Origin: Agromyces ramosus
Lineage (GTDB): Bacteria; Actinomycetota; Actinomycetes; Actinomycetales; Microbacteriaceae
Assembly (NCBI RefSeq): GCF_030817175.1
Contig: NZ_JAUSYY010000001.1
Span: forward strand, 2,170,001 to 2,234,000
Direction of reading: 5' to 3'
DNA: 64,000 nt
The notes under the pieces: generated by a model
Databases searched by the model: none
Told to the model about the DNA's origin: nothing
Seen by the model: only the letters and a program-made list of their open reading frames with translations
Program-made: the position numbers and the translations under genes
Shown: positions 31,902 to 42,744 of the stretch, one piece after another
Layout of the letters: each line of letters begins with the position of its first letter
Numbering within the stretch: the stretch's first letter is position 1

Positions 31902-32476
31902 ATCGCCCAGCGACGGACGATCGACTCTGGCCGCAGTTGCTCCCGGACTCCACGAGCCCAGGCCCGCCTGGGCTTGAGGCGCTCGCTATCAGGCCGACTA
32001 CCGAGCGAGGTTGAGCTCACCGGGCGCTAGCGGGTGCCGCAAGGGCGAAAGGCTCGGCAACCTTCGGGCTAGTGCGGGAGCGAGACGCGGGCGCCGGATC
32101 CCATGACCACAGCTGACGTTCGCTGGACCACCATGACTCATTGGAACTCGGCGGTACAGAGAGCACGCTTTCGCTCCCCCGTGCATGAAGGCGGGATAGG
32201 CGTGAAGCGTGCTATCCGCAGGTCGCCTGGCCAGAATGCTTCGGCTCGTATCCAAGGTGCCTTGTGACTCTCGTCCGCTCGTGTAGCTGACGTGCCGTAA
32301 GGCGACGAAACCAAAGCGATTCCTCTCGTGATCAATCTGTGACCGAAAGCCCCCCGAATTGGGGGTATGGAAACCAGGCGTAGCGAAGCCGCTCTGCCTT
32401 CCGGCTGGGTACATTCGCTCTACGAGCACACTGCCGTCTCACGGTTGGGCTCACCCCCGCCCTACCGAGGAGTTCC
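31902..32476. other. Non-coding region upstream of the RHS toxin gene
   Basis: About 575 bases. The only clear structure is CCCCC-GAATT-GGGGG at 32351-32365, a 5-bp hairpin similar to others in the element. The promoter of the RHS gene presumably lies here. Frames on both strands look like shadows, with no ribosome site or domain. Confidence 0.45.
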
Positions 32477-35400
32477 GTGCCCCGTTTTGCCGCGTCGTCG
32501 CGCCCTGTTCACATGAGCGTGCGTCGAGTCGTCGATGCCTTCTTGGCTGTCCTACTGTCACTGGTACTTGTGGGCGCGGTCATCCAGCCCGCCTATGCGG
32601 AGGAAACTTCTGCCTCTGATACGCCGGCCGATATCGCGCCCCTTCTCCCGGAGGAGTCGGAGGAGGTTGTCGAACCGCTGGGTGAGAAGCCGGTGGAAGC
32701 AGATTTCAGCAACCCGCCGGCTGAGGCGCCAATTCCTACCGAAGCGCCTGCACCGGTGGAGTCGGAGCCGTCCGAACCGGCGATGAAGTCGTTGAAGGAC
32801 TTCAAGAAGGACGGCGCAGAGGTGGTCGACCGGGAAGAGTACTGGCAGACCTACAAGGGGCCGGATGGGACCCGTGTCACCGAGTCCTCGAACACCCCTC
32901 TGAACGTGCGCGTCGAGGGGGAGTGGAAGCCCGTCTCCACCGAGCTGCGAGGGCGTGGGCCGTTCGCGACGCTCGGGCGCGGCGGTGCCGAGGTCACCCA
33001 GCACCCGTTGCAGCCAGTGTTCGCCGAGAACGCGAACGAGGCACGACTGCTCACGTTGACGGAAGGCAAGCACGAGCTGTCCTTCTCGCTCGTCGGCGCG
33101 TCATCTTCCCTGATGCAGCGAGATCTCTCACCGTGGTCTTCGACCAAGCACCGGTTGGAGTATCCCGACGTGATGCCGGACACCGATCTCGTGTACGAGG
33201 TCGAGGCCGGCAGCGTGAAGGAGCTGTTCGTGCTGGCTTCGAAGCCCGGCCGCGACGGCAGGTCGGAATGGCAGTGGCGGATCGCCACTGACGGCCTCAA
33301 CCTGCGAGTCGACGAGAAGACGGGCGAGGTGCTCTTCGAGGATTCGAAGGGCACCCCGAAGCTGGTGATGCCGCGTCCCACGATGTGGGACTCCGCTGGC
33401 AGCGAAGGAGACCATGCGAACGCGGTAGGAGACGTCACCGCGACAGTTGAACGCGATGGCGACGAGTGGCTGCTCACGTTGACCGCGGACAGGAATTGGC
33501 TGAACGATCCGGCGCGGATCTACCCAGTATCGGTGGATCCCGAGGTTTGGGGCGGCGCGAGCGAATTCCACTCGTATAAGTCCAACGGCCAGTACAACCA
33601 CAACTACGGCATCCAGGTGGGCAACACGAACGAGAGCGGGATCTGGCGCACGATGGCGCTCGCGGACTGGCCGGGTATCGCAGGCAAGCAGGTCATCGAT
33701 ACGCAGATCGTGATGAGCGCGCGAACGGAGGGGACGGCCAACACCGTGCCCGGCCTGCTCTTCATGTCAAACAATTTCCAGTACGACAGCCTCGGCACCT
33801 ATCTCGGCCCAATCACCTACGCAGACGGCAGCGCCAGTGTCTACAACAGCACGTTGACCCAAGCTGTCGCGAACTGGGTGCGGGGCGGGTCTACGAGGAC
33901 GTGGCTGACTTTCACGGGTGACGAGGGCCGGCCCGCTTACACGTACAAGGTCTACAAGGCGTTCCAGACGTATACGTGGTGGAAGGAGTACCCGACGCCC
34001 GGCACGCTCGCCGCTCCGTCGCCGCCGAACGGGTCAGCGAACGCATCACTGACGCCGACCTTGAAGGTCGCGGGCTACACGTTCCCCGCAGGGACGACGG
34101 GATACCACTGGTTCAAGGTCAGTGAGAACCCGAACCCCGATGTCAACACGCTGTGGGAGACGGGGTACCAAGGATCGGACACGGTCCAGGTGCCGCAGAC
34201 CAAGCTCCTGCCCGGCCGGACCTACTACTGGAAAGCGTGGGTGCGCGACAACCACAACGGGACGTGGGGGACTTCCACCGAGCGAGGCTCCGCCGTGTGG
34301 AGCTTCACCACCGCGACCATTCCGACGGTGGATGTGGCTACCTTGTCGCCGCCGGATCGTGGTGTGGTCGTGTCGACCGAGCCGTTGCTGCAGGCGACCG
34401 CACCCGCGAATCCAAACAACCGCACGTTGAAGTATTGGTTCCGGGTCGCGACTGGCTCGGACACGAGGACCGGTGGAGTGCTGAACTCGGGCTGGCTCGC
34501 GTCGCCGTCGTGGCAGGTGCCCTCGGGGTCGTTGCAGGACGGCACCACGTATTCGTGGACGGTGCTGACCCGAGACGAGGGCTACGGGGTGGAATCATCC
34601 CCGCCGTGGGTGGCGAAGTTCACGGTGAACAAACGTCTCGGCGCGACGAGTGTGTCGCCGACGGATGCTGCGGGACCGGTATCGGTGAACCTCGCATCGG
34701 GCAACGTAAGCCTGAGCTTCGCATCGCCCACCGTTTCCACGGTGGGCGGGCCGATGGGCGTGTCGTTCAGTTACAACTCTCAGGCCGACTCGAACAAGGG
34801 GCTGAAGGGCGAGTACTTCGACGCAACCCCGAAACCCGGACAGCCACAGTCGTGGAACATCGCCGATGCTAAGCGGGTGCTTGCGCGCACGGACACACAG
34901 ATCTCATTCAACTGGGCGGCCGAATCGCCCGGCCCGGGCGTGCCCGTAGACAAATTCCTCGCTCGTTGGAGCGGATTCATCACCCCGGACCAGGCTGGCG
35001 ACTACACGTTCGGCACGCTGCATGACGACGGAGTCGTGCTGACCGTGGGCGATACGAAGCTGATCGATAAGTGGATGCCGTCGGGCAACGGCCTGGTGCA
35101 GTGGGCAGCATCAACGAAGCAACTGCCCGCCTCGCCGACGAAGTTCAAGTTCGAATTCATGGAGGATGCCGGCGCCGCCACGGTGCAGCTGTGGGCGAAG
35201 CTCGGCGCGAACGGTACCCCGTTCATCGTGCCCGCGTCGTGGTTCACCAAGTCGCAGGAGATACTGCCCGACGGGTGGGCGTCCTCGACGATCCTCGCCG
35301 GCGACCTCGGCACCTACACGAAGGCTCGGGTCGAAGAGGGATCGATTACCCTGACCGATGCGATGGGCGGAACCCATTCGTTCACGAAGATTCCGGCCGG

Positions 35401-38400
35401 CGGATACAAGCCCCCCGCTGGTGAGTCCGGCGTCATGGCGATCGGTGGCGACGGGCGGGTCACGTTCACGGACGGCGCTGGAGTGGTGAACGTGTTCCGT
35501 GCCGACGGACTGATCGATCAGGTTGTCAGCCCGGTCGACGTGAAGAAGCCAGCTGCGCCGGGAGTGGAGTACACCGCGGCGGGTCTGGTGAAGCGTGTGT
35601 TTGATCGTCTTGCGACGTCAACTGCGCCTCGGGAGGTGCAGTTCTACTACGGCGGTGACGATGTCGCCGCCCCGCTGACGACAGCTGACACCGGAGGATC
35701 GTCCAAAGCATGCCCAGCCGTCAGCGGCAGCGTCGAAGCCCCAGTCGGCATGTTGTGCCGAATCGTGTACCCGGGCCACCAGCCTGGCACCACCGACACG
35801 ACCCGCCTGTTCTATGACGCTGACAAGCGGCTGATCGGAATCCAGGACCCCGGTGGAGACGAAGTCGGGTTTGCCTACGACAATGCCCGACGCCTGACAG
35901 GCGTACATGACGCCCTTCAGACCGATTGGCTCCGGGCCGACTCGGCACGAGTTCCCGCCGAAACAAACCGCACTACGATCCAGTACGACGCGCAGGGCCG
36001 CGCCACCAAGGTCACCCTTGCTGCTCCCGACGGTCTCGATCCCGCGGCGCAGCCATTGCACGAGTACGTCTACGAGCAGGGTGCGACGACCGTGAAGGCC
36101 GCGGGGCAGGACGCGACCATCGGACACATCCGAAAGGTGACATGGGACTCTGCGTGGCGGGCAACATCCGGCTCCTCACCGTCCGGCCTGACCGCGATGA
36201 CCGTGTGGAATGCCAAAGACCAAGTGCTCTCCCGCACTGACCCACTCAGCCGGACATCGACCACGATCTACGACCAGTCCGACCGATCAACTGACGAGTA
36301 CGGCCCCGCACCGAGCGCCTGTTTCGGCTCCGACCGGCGCCCCATCCCAACCTGTCCGATCACGCCAGCTCACTCGAGCACGGCGTATGACGAGGGCTTG
36401 GTCGGCTTGAACGCGACCTGGTACGACAACGCTCATCTGTCCGGCCTTCCGAAGGCGATCACGCTCGGAATCCCAGCTGTGCTGGCCGGCAACGAGGGTC
36501 AGATCACCAAGGACTGGGCCGGAACCGCACCTTTGACAGGCATCCCGGCGACGAACTGGTCTGCACGGTTCGCAGGCACGATTACTTTCCCCGCAGCTGG
36601 CAAGTATGAGTTCAAGACGTACTCAGACGATGGATCCCAGGTCTTCATCGATGACAACCGGACCGTCGACTTCTGGCGGGGGGGAACATGGGCTCCATCA
36701 CCTCCAGGGGAAGTCGATGTGAAGACTGACGGGCAGGTCTCCCGTGTCCGGGTGGAGTATTTCCAGCTCACCGGGCCGTCCGCAATTACATTCCTGTGGA
36801 AGAAGCCTGGCGAAACGACGTTCACTCCGGTGCCAGGCAGTGCTCTGAAACCGGCTTACGACCTCGCCACTTCAACGACCACGGATGATTCCGTGCCAGC
36901 TGGCACACATGCTCAGGCGAGCGCGCCCTCCCTCCGGACCTCGACGTCATATGGCGCTGAGCCGTGGCTGGGGCTTGCCTCCCAGTCCACCGTCGACCCG
37001 CAGGGATTGAACCTGCGCACGGTTACCACCTACAGCGACACCTACAACCGGCGAACCTCACGGATGCTCCCTGCGGGCGTCGCGGCCGGAGCCACTGTCG
37101 CTGACAGCGGCACCGTCTACGCCTACTACGGCGACACGCAGACGATCGCTGACGCGTGGTCGAGCGATCCCGAGGTCACGGATGTGGACGCGACACTCTG
37201 TGGCGTGCCCGAGTCGACAGCCCAATTCGGTGCCCTGCAGAAGGCGACCCCGCCCGCAGGCGCCAACGGTGGACGAGTGGTCACCCAGGCGATCTACGAC
37301 CTCATGGGCCGGCAGGTCGGCGCCAAGCGCACCGGCGACGCCGCATGGACCTGCACGACGTTCGACGCGCGCGGCCGCACCAGCAAGGTGGAGTACCCCG
37401 CCTACGGCGACCCCGCCAACGGCGGCAGTCCGAAGCGCACAGCCGACTTCGACTTCACGGTCGGAGGCAACCCACTAATCTCGGCGGCGAAGGACCCAGC
37501 AGGGACGATCACCACTGTGACTGACCTGCTCGGCCGGGTCGTCAGTTACACCGACGTATGGGGCACCGTATCGAGCTCGGAATACAACCTCCTCGGCCAG
37601 GCCACCACAACAACGGTGACCCCGCCCGGTGGCACGGCATCGACAACGGCCTTGACGTACAACGTGGACGGGCAGGTCGAGACCGTCACGGTCGACGATG
37701 CCCTCGTAGCCGATCCGTCCTACAGCCAAGGTCAGCTCACCGGGGTTGCTTACGCAAACGGCTCCGCACTGGCCGAGCTGCAACGCAACCCTGCCGGCGC
37801 ATTGATGGGAATGACCTGGTTGTTCCCGAACGCGCAGGCCTCAGTCACGGATGCGGTGGTTCGTTCGCAGTCGGGCCGGATCATCGCTAACACCCTCACC
37901 GACAGCTCCGCGCAACCGTTGAACTCGGCCTACAAGTTCGACGCCGCGAGCCGGCTCACGCAGGCGGTGATCCCGGGGCATACACTCACCTACGAATTCG
38001 CCTCCACTGGCGGGTGCGGAACGAACACCGGTGCGGGGTTGAATGGGAACCGCACGAGCTCGGTCGACCTCCCAGATGGTGGCACCCCAGTGTCCACGTC
38101 GTACTGCTACGACCGCGCCGACCGGCTCACCTCGACCACGGTCACCGGCACCCCGCCAGGCCCAGGCTTGTCCCCCGTCGCATCGGCAATCCCGGCATCC
38201 CGGCTCGTCTACGACCTGCACGGGAACACCGCAACCCTCGCCGACCAGACCCTCTCCTACGACGTGTCCGACCAGCACCTGAAGACGACACTCACCGACG
38301 GCACCGTGGTGGAGTATCTGCGAGATGTCACCGGCCGGATCATCCAGCGCACGGAGACGCCGACTGGGCAGAACCCCTCGGTCGTCCGGTATGGATTCAC

Positions 38401-39397
38401 GGGCGGCGGCGAAGCCGCCGCAATGATCCTCGACGGACAAAACAGTCTGCTGCAGAAGGTGCTCGGCCTGCCGGGCGGAGCCACGGTGACCAAGTCCGGT
38501 GAGACGGCGTCGTGGTCGTATCCGAACATCCACGGTGACGTGACCGTGATCGCCGATGCCGCGGGAGCTCGAAGCCAGGGCGTGTACCACTACGACCCGT
38601 TCGGTCAGCCGGTGGACCCGGTCACCGCGCAGATCGGCACCTTGACCGCAGACGATGCGCTCCCCGACACGGTGTCTGACGGCGCAGACTGGGGCTGGCT
38701 CGGCACCCATCGGAAGCTGACCGAGCACGCAGGCTCGATCCACACCATCGAGATGGGCGCCCGCCAGTACGTACCCGCCCTCGGTCGATTCCTTGAAGTG
38801 GACCCTGTCGAAGGCGGTGTTACCAACAACTACGACTACCCTGCCGACCCTGTTAACGGCTTCGACCTCACGGGCCAGCGACAGGACTGCGGTGCATGTT
38901 CCCGGGGATCGATCACGTCGATCTCTGCTTACAACACTGCTGTCATGGCTAGAAGAGTCGCAGCTGCGGCGCTTGTAGCCTCGCTGGTGATCGCGGAGAG
39001 GGCACAACAAGTGGCGCGGAAGATGGGGGCGGATGTGCGAGTGATCCGAAACATCCCAGCCAGCACGGTCGGGATGGGCATCGCCGCGATGTCAGGCGCG
39101 AAATGCCAGATGGCGCCCAACGGTTTGAACGTTTGCGGCGGCGCTGCCTGGGGATACGGCGGTGGCGGCACGGCGTTCGGTGAGGTATTCATCACCCCGG
39201 TTCATGCCTCCGAAGCGATCCGGGACGCACCGCTGATGCGGCATGAACAGGCCCACTCGGTGCAGTACGCGGCAATGGGCAACGACGTGTTCGCGATTCT
39301 GTACTTCGGTAATATGTGGCTGGCCGGAGGGAAACAATGCAGCAACGTGTTCGAGGCAGGTGCCGGCTTCGAGGACGGGAATTATCCATGCGGGTGA
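32477..39397 (+). CDS. Secreted RHS/PA14 polymorphic toxin with HExxH C-terminal domain
   Basis: A 2306-codon gene. It starts at GTG 32477 with GAGGAG four bases upstream and has a Sec signal peptide (hydrophobic core [15 protein letters not shown]; likely cut after A41, in PAYA-EET). An acidic, Pro-rich linker and a DUF6531-like/RHS-associated region follow. Two PA14 domains lie at about 774-925 (GLKGEYFD) and 1308-1455 (GLNATWYDN), and then YD/RHS repeats. The shell ends at [15 protein letters not shown] near 2095-2110. The variable C-terminal domain (about 2135-2305) carries HEQAH at 2256-2260 and a later Glu in [14 protein letters not shown], the pattern of a zinc metallopeptidase. It overlaps the following lipoprotein gene. 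Confidence 0.85.
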   Translation: MPRFAASSRPVHMSVRRVVDAFLAVLLSLVLVGAVIQPAYAEETSASDTPADIAPLLPEESEEVVEPLGEKPVEADFSNPPAEAPIPTEAPAPVESEPSEPAMKSLKDFKKDGAEVVDREEYWQTYKGPDGTRVTESSNTPLNVRVEGEWKPVSTELRGRGPFATLGRGGAEVTQHPLQPVFAENANEARLLTLTEGKHELSFSLVGASSSLMQRDLSPWSSTKHRLEYPDVMPDTDLVYEVEAGSVKELFVLASKPGRDGRSEWQWRIATDGLNLRVDEKTGEVLFEDSKGTPKLVMPRPTMWDSAGSEGDHANAVGDVTATVERDGDEWLLTLTADRNWLNDPARIYPVSVDPEVWGGASEFHSYKSNGQYNHNYGIQVGNTNESGIWRTMALADWPGIAGKQVIDTQIVMSARTEGTANTVPGLLFMSNNFQYDSLGTYLGPITYADGSASVYNSTLTQAVANWVRGGSTRTWLTFTGDEGRPAYTYKVYKAFQTYTWWKEYPTPGTLAAPSPPNGSANASLTPTLKVAGYTFPAGTTGYHWFKVSENPNPDVNTLWETGYQGSDTVQVPQTKLLPGRTYYWKAWVRDNHNGTWGTSTERGSAVWSFTTATIPTVDVATLSPPDRGVVVSTEPLLQATAPANPNNRTLKYWFRVATGSDTRTGGVLNSGWLASPSWQVPSGSLQDGTTYSWTVLTRDEGYGVESSPPWVAKFTVNKRLGATSVSPTDAAGPVSVNLASGNVSLSFASPTVSTVGGPMGVSFSYNSQADSNKGLKGEYFDATPKPGQPQSWNIADAKRVLARTDTQISFNWAAESPGPGVPVDKFLARWSGFITPDQAGDYTFGTLHDDGVVLTVGDTKLIDKWMPSGNGLVQWAASTKQLPASPTKFKFEFMEDAGAATVQLWAKLGANGTPFIVPASWFTKSQEILPDGWASSTILAGDLGTYTKARVEEGSITLTDAMGGTHSFTKIPAGGYKPPAGESGVMAIGGDGRVTFTDGAGVVNVFRADGLIDQVVSPVDVKKPAAPGVEYTAAGLVKRVFDRLATSTAPREVQFYYGGDDVAAPLTTADTGGSSKACPAVSGSVEAPVGMLCRIVYPGHQPGTTDTTRLFYDADKRLIGIQDPGGDEVGFAYDNARRLTGVHDALQTDWLRADSARVPAETNRTTIQYDAQGRATKVTLAAPDGLDPAAQPLHEYVYEQGATTVKAAGQDATIGHIRKVTWDSAWRATSGSSPSGLTAMTVWNAKDQVLSRTDPLSRTSTTIYDQSDRSTDEYGPAPSACFGSDRRPIPTCPITPAHSSTAYDEGLVGLNATWYDNAHLSGLPKAITLGIPAVLAGNEGQITKDWAGTAPLTGIPATNWSARFAGTITFPAAGKYEFKTYSDDGSQVFIDDNRTVDFWRGGTWAPSPPGEVDVKTDGQVSRVRVEYFQLTGPSAITFLWKKPGETTFTPVPGSALKPAYDLATSTTTDDSVPAGTHAQASAPSLRTSTSYGAEPWLGLASQSTVDPQGLNLRTVTTYSDTYNRRTSRMLPAGVAAGATVADSGTVYAYYGDTQTIADAWSSDPEVTDVDATLCGVPESTAQFGALQKATPPAGANGGRVVTQAIYDLMGRQVGAKRTGDAAWTCTTFDARGRTSKVEYPAYGDPANGGSPKRTADFDFTVGGNPLISAAKDPAGTITTVTDLLGRVVSYTDVWGTVSSSEYNLLGQATTTTVTPPGGTASTTALTYNVDGQVETVTVDDALVADPSYSQGQLTGVAYANGSALAELQRNPAGALMGMTWLFPNAQASVTDAVVRSQSGRIIANTLTDSSAQPLNSAYKFDAASRLTQAVIPGHTLTYEFASTGGCGTNTGAGLNGNRTSSVDLPDGGTPVSTSYCYDRADRLTSTTVTGTPPGPGLSPVASAIPASRLVYDLHGNTATLADQTLSYDVSDQHLKTTLTDGTVVEYLRDVTGRIIQRTETPTGQNPSVVRYGFTGGGEAAAMILDGQNSLLQKVLGLPGGATVTKSGETASWSYPNIHGDVTVIADAAGARSQGVYHYDPFGQPVDPVTAQIGTLTADDALPDTVSDGADWGWLGTHRKLTEHAGSIHTIEMGARQYVPALGRFLEVDPVEGGVTNNYDYPADPVNGFDLTGQRQDCGACSRGSITSISAYNTAVMARRVAAAALVASLVIAERAQQVARKMGADVRVIRNIPASTVGMGIAAMSGAKCQMAPNGLNVCGGAAWGYGGGGTAFGEVFITPVHASEAIRDAPLMRHEQAHSVQYAAMGNDVFAILYFGNMWLAGGKQCSNVFEAGAGFEDGNYPCG

Positions 39398-39882
39398 ACG
39401 GCGGGCGCGGTGTAGCGCTCGGAGCTGTCGTGATCTCTGTCGGAGTCCTGATGTCTGGCTGCGGACCGATTCGACTTGAACCGCCAATGGCCGTCGCAAT
39501 ACGGCACGACGGGACTGATCTCGAGGTCGCAGTGTGCGAAGGCATCGAAGCGAGCCGTATCTACGTTGGTGCACGAAACTCGGAGACCGACGGCGAATGG
39601 GTGACCCTTAGCGAGCTTCAGGGATCGGAGTTGATTGAGCCCGGGTTGGTTTTCCGCGTGGGAGACGAGCTCCCGGGGATGACCGCTGTTACTTCCGCTT
39701 CGCATCGAACGCCAGTGGAAGGGGAGGACGTCAATGTCAACATCCAAAACAGCAGTGACGCTATGACCGTCTTCTTTGCCGCTGTACCTTGGGACGATCT
39801 CGACGGAGACTGGTTCTTCACCGATGGGGAGAGTTCGGCGGAACCGTGCGGGCACTACCAGGAATGGATATCGACGCACTGA
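39388..39882 (+). CDS. Lipoprotein, probable immunity protein of the RHS toxin
   Basis: A 164-residue protein starting at ATG 39388, ten bases inside the RHS gene, so it is translationally coupled to the toxin end. It has a short signal ([19 protein letters not shown]) with a lipobox LMSGC, so it would be anchored on the outer face of the membrane. The mature part is unrecognised, beta-rich and acidic. Gene order and coupling are those of an immunity protein. Being extracytoplasmic, it would neutralise a toxin that acts outside the cytoplasm, consistent with the secreted metalloprotease-like toxin. Confidence 0.65.
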   Translation: MRVNGGRGVALGAVVISVGVLMSGCGPIRLEPPMAVAIRHDGTDLEVAVCEGIEASRIYVGARNSETDGEWVTLSELQGSELIEPGLVFRVGDELPGMTAVTSASHRTPVEGEDVNVNIQNSSDAMTVFFAAVPWDDLDGDWFFTDGESSAEPCGHYQEWISTH

Positions 39883-39943
39883 TGCTTCGATAGCGTCGCT
39901 GGAACAGGATCTCGCCGTGGACCCGTCTTCGCAGCACTGCTGA

Positions 39944-40150
39944 CTACCTCGCCGGTCGCCGCTCCCTGAGGAACACGGTCGCCTTGTCCAGCTGCGAGAA
40001 CCGCCGATCGAACCGGCGGAGCGCGGAAAGGTAGAGGTTGCGGGTCGCGTCAGGGTACGCGAACGGGCCGACCTTCAGCATGCGGGGGTCGAGAACACCG
40101 ACGAGCCCGGAGTCCGACATCGACCGAATATCGCCTGAGCTCACCACCAT
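39944..40150 (-). CDS. Doubtful small ORF downstream of the DprA-like gene (68 aa)
   Basis: A 68-residue minus-strand frame beginning MVVSSGDIRSMSDSGLVGVL and ending in a basic FLRERRPAR tail. It has no recognised domain and a weak ribosome site. It lies 59 bases after the end of the DprA-like gene in the same direction, so it could be a second gene of that transcript or a remnant of a longer gene. Confidence 0.3.
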   Translation of the reverse strand: MVVSSGDIRSMSDSGLVGVLDPRMLKVGPFAYPDATRNLYLSALRRFDRRFSQLDKATVFLRERRPAR

Positions 40151-40209
40151 CGGGCGGGCTCGCCCTTCGCCCTGCTCATCGCGGTGCGGGCCGTCGGGAT
40201 CAGTTCAGC

Positions 40210-40944
40210 TCATCTTGGCGCGTTGTCGTACTGGATCCCCTCGATGACGATCATGCAGGTTGCGATCGCCGCCAGAACCAAGCGTGCACGACGGGTGCTC
40301 CGCGCCGTCCTTCCCGCCGTTGGCGGTTCAGCACTCACAGTCACTGAAGGAGTGACCCTACGAACAGTATGGCGGCCAAGACCGGCCGGCGCGATGGCGA
40401 TGGTAGCGCCCCGCATCACGGTCGCAGCCCTTAGCGCGAGCTCCTCAACGCCGGGTGCGACCCCAGAAGCTACCACCCAACCACGGTCGGCCATCGAGGT
40501 TGCGAACTCGAGTGTCGCCTGCCGCGTTTCGCGAGACGGGTGACAAGGGCCGACGATGGCGGCAGCCTCCTCCGCGAGGACTGTCTCCGCGCCTCGGACC
40601 CAGAGCAGCAGCGGCGCTGCGTCCCCGAGCGCGTCCAGCCCCCGCGGCCAGCTTTCGTGTTCCGGGGAGATCAGGGTCAAGCCCAACCGGTCGGTCGTCG
40701 CGATCACGCCGTCCACCCGAGAGCCGTGCGCCTGGGAGGCGATGGGCCCAAACGGGCCGACCGCGTCGACGTCGGTGCCTGACTGCGCGTGATCTAGCAT
40801 CTCAGCGGCGCCGCCCAGGCGGCGGATGGCTGCGCCTACGACTGGGTCGCCGGAGAGCCCGGCGCAGACCAGTGCGACCCGCGCGCGGATCTCTTCGTTA
40901 GTGCGGATGGTGGTGGGAGCGGTACGTGGGGCGGTCCAGGTCAC
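40210..40944 (-). CDS. Divergent, truncated DprA-like protein
   Basis: A 244-residue protein resembling the Rossmann core of DprA/Smf DNA-processing proteins: RGLDALGDAAPLLLWVRG, then IVGPCHPSRETRQATLEFATSMADRGWVVASGVAPGVEELALRA in order, and VTVSAEPP near the end. The usual GGAYGID motif is replaced by SGVAPGVEE, and the C-terminal winged domain of DprA is missing. GTG 40944 (TWTAPRTAPTT) is chosen because the mRNA leader element ends 30 bases upstream of it. ICE DprA-like proteins may protect or channel incoming single-stranded DNA; that is inference. Confidence 0.6.
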   Translation of the reverse strand: MTWTAPRTAPTTIRTNEEIRARVALVCAGLSGDPVVGAAIRRLGGAAEMLDHAQSGTDVDAVGPFGPIASQAHGSRVDGVIATTDRLGLTLISPEHESWPRGLDALGDAAPLLLWVRGAETVLAEEAAAIVGPCHPSRETRQATLEFATSMADRGWVVASGVAPGVEELALRAATVMRGATIAIAPAGLGRHTVRRVTPSVTVSAEPPTAGRTARSTRRARLVLAAIATCMIVIEGIQYDNAPR

Positions 40945-40973
40945 GGCAGTGAATGTCCTCTCGGATCGATCAT

Positions 40974-41126
40974 TTTGTTTGCCTTCCGGCAAGAGAGATC
41001 GATTGCGAAGGGACAAGGTGCAGTGCCCTGATTGTCGGGCGAAATAAGCCCTCCGGGCGCGTCCGGCAATCTGGGAACGAAACCGCGGTCACGAGCTACG
41101 ATCGCCAGCCGGAATGGCCAAACAAA
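40974..41126 (-). ncRNA. Structured 5' leader element, copy A (minus strand)
   Basis: Read on the minus strand, this is the leader of the DprA-like gene. The outer arms TTTGTTTG and TTCCGGC (near 41126-41108) pair with GCCGGAA and CAAACAAA (40990-40974). Inside are hairpins CCGG/CCGG and GGGC-TTATTTC-GCCC enclosed by GATTG/CAATC. Like the other copies it has GATCGTAGCTCG near the start and AATCGATCTCTCT near the end. It ends 29 bases before GTG 40944. It is the most diverged copy and lacks the GCTTAGCAACCGCT core. Confidence 0.6.
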
Positions 41127-41254
41127 CCACCAGGGCAGTGCCGCATCGCGGCTCCAATTTCAACGCTCTTCAGTCGCGCCTGCTCCGTCAGGCGCCGCCC
41201 GCCGCGGTCGCGGCGGGGAACAGCATCGTGGTGCCGCTTCGCGGCGCTGCCTTC

Positions 41255-41430
41255 TTGGTAGTTCGCCCTGTCTGGCCGTTCATCGTAGTTCGCTCCGCCC
41301 GCTCCGACCCGGCCGTCCGCTATTTGCAGACTGCGCCGCTTCGCGGCTCCGCTTAGCAACCGCTCCCGACCGGGCGGTCCGCCGGCTCCCGCTCACAATC
41401 GATTTCTCTCGCCAGCCAGGCCAAACAAAC
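41255..41430 (+). ncRNA. Structured 5' leader element, copy B
   Basis: Outer pairing is TTGG (41255-41258) with CCAA (41421-41424), and CTGGC (41272-41276) with GCCAG (41411-41415). A long stem CCGCCCG (41295-41301) pairs with CGGGCGG (41371-41377). A terminal hairpin is GCCGC-TTC-GCGGC (41335-41347). The invariant GCTTAGCAACCGCT follows it, and AATCGATTTCTC lies near the 3' side. The element ends about 24 bases before ATG 41454, just ahead of the GGGAGGAGG ribosome site. Copies A and B are back to back, 128 bases apart, implying divergent promoters between them. Confidence 0.7.
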
Positions 41431-41453
41431 GGTTGGCGGGAGGAGGCACCGAG

Positions 41454-42134
41454 ATGGTGCAGACCACGATCCGGCCCACGACGGACGCGGCATCCGTTAC
41501 CGAGACGAACCGCGCCGAGGCGGCCGCGTTCTTCCTGCGGATGCGTCGCATGGTGGCGCTCGGCCAGTTCAAGCGGGTCGCCCGCGAGGCGATGCTCGAG
41601 CCCCGGCTGCTGATGGCAATGCGGGAGATGCTCGTATGGAGCAAGCCCCGGCAACAGACCCGAAATGAACGTGAAGCTCGCGAACGCGATGCCCGCGCGG
41701 CGGCGCACGCGCACTTCCTCGCGCACCGCCGTGACTACATCGACCCGCAAACCAGGCCGCAGATGCCGCCGGTGCGGATCGGTGCCGAGCACCGCACCGA
41801 GCAGCGCATCGCCCGCAACAACGAGAACGCACTCGCGTGGGCCCGCCGCGTCGCGGCCGCCCCCGAGAAAGTGCTCGCCCGCCATGCCTCCCACACCCCA
41901 TACAACCGGTGGGCCGTGCTCCGCCCCGAGTACGGGCCGGTCCGGAACCCGGACGAGTTCTGGGAGGCGCGGGTGAACCGTGACGTCCGCGCGGTGCGCC
42001 GTCGCGCCGAACACCGCAACTCGATCCGCCCCGCCGGGATGACCCTCGACCGTGCGCTCGCGATCGCACGGGACGTGCTCGACGCCCACAGCGGCAAGTT
42101 CCCCAAGCCCGATTTGCTCCCCGACTTCCTGTAG
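41454..42134 (+). CDS. Hypothetical ICE protein behind leader element B (226 aa)
   Basis: A 226-residue, strongly charged and mostly helical protein (Arg, Ala and Glu rich) beginning MVQTTIRPTTDAASVTETNR. The basic segment RMVALGQFKRVAREAMLEP resembles part of a DNA-binding helix-turn-helix. No known domain is recognised. ATG 41454 has a GGGAGGAGG ribosome site. It is under a copy of the leader element shared with the ParB-like gene, the DprA-like gene and 53070, so it probably serves ICE maintenance or transfer. Confidence 0.6.
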   Translation: MVQTTIRPTTDAASVTETNRAEAAAFFLRMRRMVALGQFKRVAREAMLEPRLLMAMREMLVWSKPRQQTRNEREARERDARAAAHAHFLAHRRDYIDPQTRPQMPPVRIGAEHRTEQRIARNNENALAWARRVAAAPEKVLARHASHTPYNRWAVLRPEYGPVRNPDEFWEARVNRDVRAVRRRAEHRNSIRPAGMTLDRALAIARDVLDAHSGKFPKPDLLPDFL

Positions 42135-42296
42135 GCGAACCGGCCGGGGCCCGCGAGGCCCCGGCCGGTGAGGGGCGATCCCCTCACACACCCCGAAACT
42201 GGCGAACTCTCCACATTCGCGGTTTGGAACTGCCCGTCGCGTCCAGCGCTGCACCAGTGTCAGACCGTATTCACCACGAGAGCGGGGGCAGAGGAA

Positions 42297-42665
42297 ATGG
42301 CGCGCTTCATCAGGATCGCGGTCACCGACATGAACGGAGACGGTGAACCGCTCCCGTCAGACCGCGACGAGTGGATCAACTTGGACCAAGTCACCAGCGT
42401 GCGCGGCATGCTCAGCCACAACCTCGTACGTCGGCACCGCCTGAACGGTGCCATCCCGCGCGAGTTCTACCCGTTGCTCGAGCTCCGAACTGCCGACCGG
42501 CAGACACGGCTGATCTCCCTCGGCAGCTACCCCGACGCACCCACCGGGATGGCGGCGCTGAACGCGTTCCTTCCCGCGATCACTGCACCGGCAATCCGGG
42601 ATCTTGACGCCGAGCTCGCAGCACTCGTGCTGACGTCCGGCCTCGACGAGGACCGACAAGCCTGA
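42297..42665 (+). CDS. Hypothetical ICE protein (122 aa)
   Basis: A 122-residue soluble protein from ATG 42297 with AGAGGAA upstream. It begins MARFIRIAVTDMNGDGEPLP, followed by WINLDQVTSVRG and LLELRTADRQTRLISLGSY, suggesting a small beta-rich domain. An upstream extension to 42168 lacks support. Function unknown. It is followed by an 18-bp palindrome and the next leader element. Confidence 0.5.
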   Translation: MARFIRIAVTDMNGDGEPLPSDRDEWINLDQVTSVRGMLSHNLVRRHRLNGAIPREFYPLLELRTADRQTRLISLGSYPDAPTGMAALNAFLPAITAPAIRDLDAELAALVLTSGLDEDRQA

Positions 42666-42682
42666 TCTAACACCCCTGCGGA

Positions 42683-42700
42683 CGCCGGCACGTGCCGGCG
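42683..42700. terminator. Perfect 18-bp palindrome between genes (possible terminator)
   Basis: CGCCGGCACGTGCCGGCG (42683-42700) is fully palindromic and GC-rich, with no T-tract. It lies 17 bases after the stop of the 42297 gene, just upstream of another palindrome GGCGCGGCCGCGCC (42720-42733) and leader element C. It could end upstream transcription or bind a dimeric regulator of the parB promoter. Confidence 0.45.
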
Positions 42701-42744
42701 CGATTGCATCCAGTGGAGCGGCGCGGCCGCGCCATTCTTGTGGG

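Noticed and set aside
31998..32429. A 143-residue minus-strand frame upstream of the RHS gene
   Set aside because: No ribosome site, no domain, and composition typical of random frames; kept as non-coding.
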